DNA of 64,000 nucleotides. Origin: REBR01 sp033721915. Lineage in GTDB: Bacteria > Pseudomonadota > Gammaproteobacteria > Pseudomonadales > Oleiphilaceae. Positions 62,453 through 64,000 of this stretch are shown one piece after another. The notes under the pieces were generated by a model, which did not search any database, was not told the origin of the DNA, and saw only the letters and a list, made by a program, of their open reading frames with translations. The stretch's first letter is position 1. Every line of letters starts with the position of its first letter. The DNA lies in assembly GCA_033721915.1 (NCBI GenBank), contig JAWWAC010000001.1:62001-126000 (forward strand), read 5' to 3'. The position numbers and the translations under genes were made by a program.

Positions 62453-62493
62453 AGAGTTGGCGTGCCTGGAGTTGGCGAGAGTTGGCGTGCCTG
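62453..62493 (+). repeat. direct repeat AGAGTTGGCGTGCCTG with AGTGCCTGTCCC-family tail, site 4
   Basis: AGAGTTGGCGTGCCTG occurs at 62453-62468 and 62478-62493, 25 bases apart, with a third partial GAGTTGGCG between them; the second copy continues to GTGCCTGTCCCC. It lies about 80 bases upstream of the TetR gene. Confidence 0.7.
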
Positions 62494-62546
62494 TCCCCTT
62501 CCGCACTCCTTGCCCCCTTCCTCTTCCTTCTCTTGCTTCCTCTACC

Positions 62547-62563
62547 CTTGAATACCTGTCAAG
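62547..62563. promoter_or_regulatory. probable TetR operator 1, CTTGA-N7-TCAAG
   Basis: CTTGA ATACCTG TCAAG is a palindrome with a seven-base spacer, ending nine bases before the TetR ATG. The same TTGA-N7-TCAA spacing recurs upstream of the next operon at 63244. Two matching sites next to a TetR gene support autorepression and control of the neighbouring operon. Confidence 0.5.
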
Positions 62564-62571
62564 ATAATCCC

Positions 62572-63117
62572 ATGCCAAGCAACCGACGCACCCAGCCACA
62601 GGCCGAAAAACGGGCCGAACTCATTGCCGCTGCCCGAGAACTGTTTATCGGCGAAGGCTATGACGCCACGCCCATGAACAGGATCGCCCGCCAGGCCGGT
62701 GTCACCCCCAACACCATTTACTGGTACTTCAAAGACAAAGACCAGCTTCTTCTGGCTGTGCTGGACGACATACTGCAAGAGGATCTGGCGGCCTATGCCG
62801 AGGTGGCTCAGGCCCCGCTGGTGGATCGCATGATGTGGCTGGTGGAACGCCTGCGCCCGATAAGAGGGCTGGTGGTGACCGTGCACAACCGTATCCGGGT
62901 TTCACCGGGCATTGATGCGTGGCACACCGGCCTGCACACTTTGCTGGAGCAACTGTTTACCGACCAGCTGCCGGCCCCGCTGCCCAGCCACACCCGCGAC
63001 GCCGACATCCGGATTATCACCTTTACCCTGGAGGGCATGATTTCCCACGAGGTTGACCCCGTTGCCACCCGGCAAACCTGCGAAGCGCTGGTGGCCCGCC
63101 TGCTGCCTTCCACCTGA
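62572..63117 (+). CDS. TetR family transcriptional regulator
   Basis: 181 residues from the ATG at 62572 (MPSNRRTQ); the frame to 62482 adds a non-family leader. The helix-turn-helix is clear: ELFIGEGYDATPMNRIARQAGVTPNTIYWYFKDK shares the classic TetR layout. The C-terminal ligand domain is unique. It is followed by an unknown gene and a short-chain dehydrogenase on the same strand that it probably controls. Confidence 0.93.
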   Translation: MPSNRRTQPQAEKRAELIAAARELFIGEGYDATPMNRIARQAGVTPNTIYWYFKDKDQLLLAVLDDILQEDLAAYAEVAQAPLVDRMMWLVERLRPIRGLVVTVHNRIRVSPGIDAWHTGLHTLLEQLFTDQLPAPLPSHTRDADIRIITFTLEGMISHEVDPVATRQTCEALVARLLPST

Positions 63118-63243
63118 CTGGCACCGGTGTCGCCGTCGCGCCTGAAGCAACAGCACACCCGCCGGTCATTGACCACATCGGCCATGCCCTCTTCATCGCC
63201 TGATCATATCTTGAATGCCATTTAACGATCCGCTATTATCATC

Positions 63244-63258
63244 TTGATCGACATTCAA
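63244..63258. promoter_or_regulatory. probable TetR operator 2, TTGA-N7-TCAA
   Basis: TTGATCGACATTCAA has the same half sites and the same spacing as the site in front of tetR, and lies 24 bases before the ATG of the next gene. Confidence 0.5.
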
Positions 63259-63282
63259 CATAATTCTTCCAGGACGAACACC

Positions 63283-63861
63283 ATGAACAGAGCCACGACA
63301 CCGGACGTCTTGCTTGAGCTATCCACCTCCGAATTGCTGCACCTGTTCATGACACTGGAGGCACCGGAGCTGACTGAAATGGAGGGCGAGTATGCCGCAC
63401 GACTGCTGGCTCAACCCGGGCGTCATGCTGCCCTGACCGGGTACCTGACCGTCAGCTCTCCATTGCAATCCTGGCTCTGTAAAGCCTTCAGGCCCGTCGA
63501 TACCACGAGTGGACGCGGTTACAACACCTTTCGCCAGGGCGGCAGGATCGTGCAGCGGTATCCGATGCAGACCTTGATCGCGCCTTCCCGTTACGACGGT
63601 CGCCCTGCTTTTCAGCTGGTGTATCGGGCTTTTCATTCTTTTTGCGGCACCATCAATATGGTGGATGAAGTCAGACGAGTCGTCCCCGGCATTTATCTGG
63701 GAATTGGCACCTATGGCTTTACCCGGGCACAACGCTGGATTCCCTATCCCTTCCTGCTGGAAGGGCCACAAGCTGACTATCGCGGCGATACCGGCCGACC
63801 GCGCACTGGCTTCAAACCTACCACCCGTGAAATGCCGGCATTCAATACAAGGACACAATGA
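63283..63861 (+). CDS. hypothetical protein in TetR-SDR operon
   Basis: 192 residues from the ATG at 63283 (MNRATTPD); the earlier in-frame start at 63244 lies inside the proposed operator and is rejected. No transmembrane helix or signal. The middle contains SPLQSWLCKAFRPVDTTSG and GYNTFRQGGRIVQRYPM, followed by an aromatic-rich, probably beta-barrel part (YRAFHSFCGTINMVDEVR, GIYLGIGTYGF). It may bind a lipid-like ligand, which is a guess. The stop overlaps the next start. Confidence 0.7.
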   Translation: MNRATTPDVLLELSTSELLHLFMTLEAPELTEMEGEYAARLLAQPGRHAALTGYLTVSSPLQSWLCKAFRPVDTTSGRGYNTFRQGGRIVQRYPMQTLIAPSRYDGRPAFQLVYRAFHSFCGTINMVDEVRRVVPGIYLGIGTYGFTRAQRWIPYPFLLEGPQADYRGDTGRPRTGFKPTTREMPAFNTRTQ

Positions 63862-64000
63862 TGAGAACCCATCAGACCGCATTGATCACCGGCGCCTCAG
63901 CCGGCATTGGCGCCGCTTTTGCCCGTCATCTTGCCGCTGCAGGTTACCACCTGGTACTGGTCGCACGGCGTCTGGAAAGACTCCAGGCATTAGCGACCGA
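63858..64000 (+). CDS. short-chain dehydrogenase (partial, 3' end outside window)
   Basis: The first 47 codons show TALITGASAGIGAAFARHLA, the TGxxxGxG cofactor motif, and LVLVARRLERLQAL, whose Arg pair favours NADP(H). The active-site Tyr and Lys lie beyond the window. Two ATG codons (63858 and 63861) overlap the stop of the preceding gene. Likely an operon with it under TetR control. Confidence 0.88.
   Translation, partial: MMRTHQTALITGASAGIGAAFARHLAAAGYHLVLVARRLERLQALAT

Noticed and set aside
1..64000. CRISPR arrays, prophage, integron, tRNA or rRNA genes
   Set aside because: No regularly spaced repeats, structural phage genes, integrase, or cloverleaf/TTCGAATC-type signals were found on reading.

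Overview
This is a GC-rich bacterial chromosome segment from what looks like a marine gammaproteobacterium, probably Marinobacter-like. I infer this from the combination of DUF2897, DUF1853, DUF3010, DUF1415, DUF294/CBS and OsmC-YcaO proteins, a PntAB transhydrogenase of the proteobacterial layout, PPK2, and a chemoreceptor next to MsrPQ. The genus call is inference; no rRNA, tRNA, CRISPR array, prophage or intact insertion sequence was seen.

Layout. 1-13.8 kb is mostly minus-strand housekeeping and conserved unknowns: a 3'-5' exonuclease (cut by the window edge) with a cNMP/CBS/DUF294 protein, three tiny membrane proteins divergent from it, DUF1415, MOSC, YlqF GTPase, DUF1499 lipoprotein, DUF1853, a membrane aspartic protease, esterases and an OsmC-YcaO fusion. 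14.2-19.6 kb is the most coherent unit of the window: a perfect-spacing sigma-54 promoter followed by a chemoreceptor, a di-haem peroxidase, a cupredoxin, a two-haem cytochrome c, MsrP and MsrQ. The genes overlap or nearly touch, so this looks like one operon for sensing and repairing oxidative damage in the envelope. 20-25 kb has a ParA-like ATPase, a NUDIX hydrolase, UppP, and an SbtA-type bicarbonate transporter with a LysR regulator; the transporter start lies directly behind an intrinsic terminator. 25.7-31.6 kb holds two-subunit pyruvate carboxylase and a single-chain SecDF.

31.6-52.7 kb is accessory in character. It carries PhoX-like phosphatase, an orphan ATP-grasp enzyme, secreted and lipoprotein hydrolases (two lipases, an amidase, NlpC/P60), a fatty acid desaturase, VapBC, and several broken genes: a cupin, an exonuclease fragment, and an RsbQ-like hydrolase fused by deletion to the back half of a hybrid histidine kinase. 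Five diverged copies of a ~110 bp repeat, all in the same orientation and all ending in GGTCCGACCC, lie in the gaps of this region. A second, palindromic repeat motif (AGTGCCTGTCCC) is found at 50.6, 54.8 and 62.3-62.5 kb, once at the point where a CHAD gene is broken.

53-64 kb returns to metabolism: DUF429, PPK2 with the CHAD remnant, a methyltransferase, a SprA-like putative protease, an iron alcohol dehydrogenase, thiopurine methyltransferase, PntAB, and a TetR regulator whose promoter and the next operon's promoter share a TTGA-N7-TCAA site; that operon (unknown protein plus short-chain dehydrogenase) runs off the window end.
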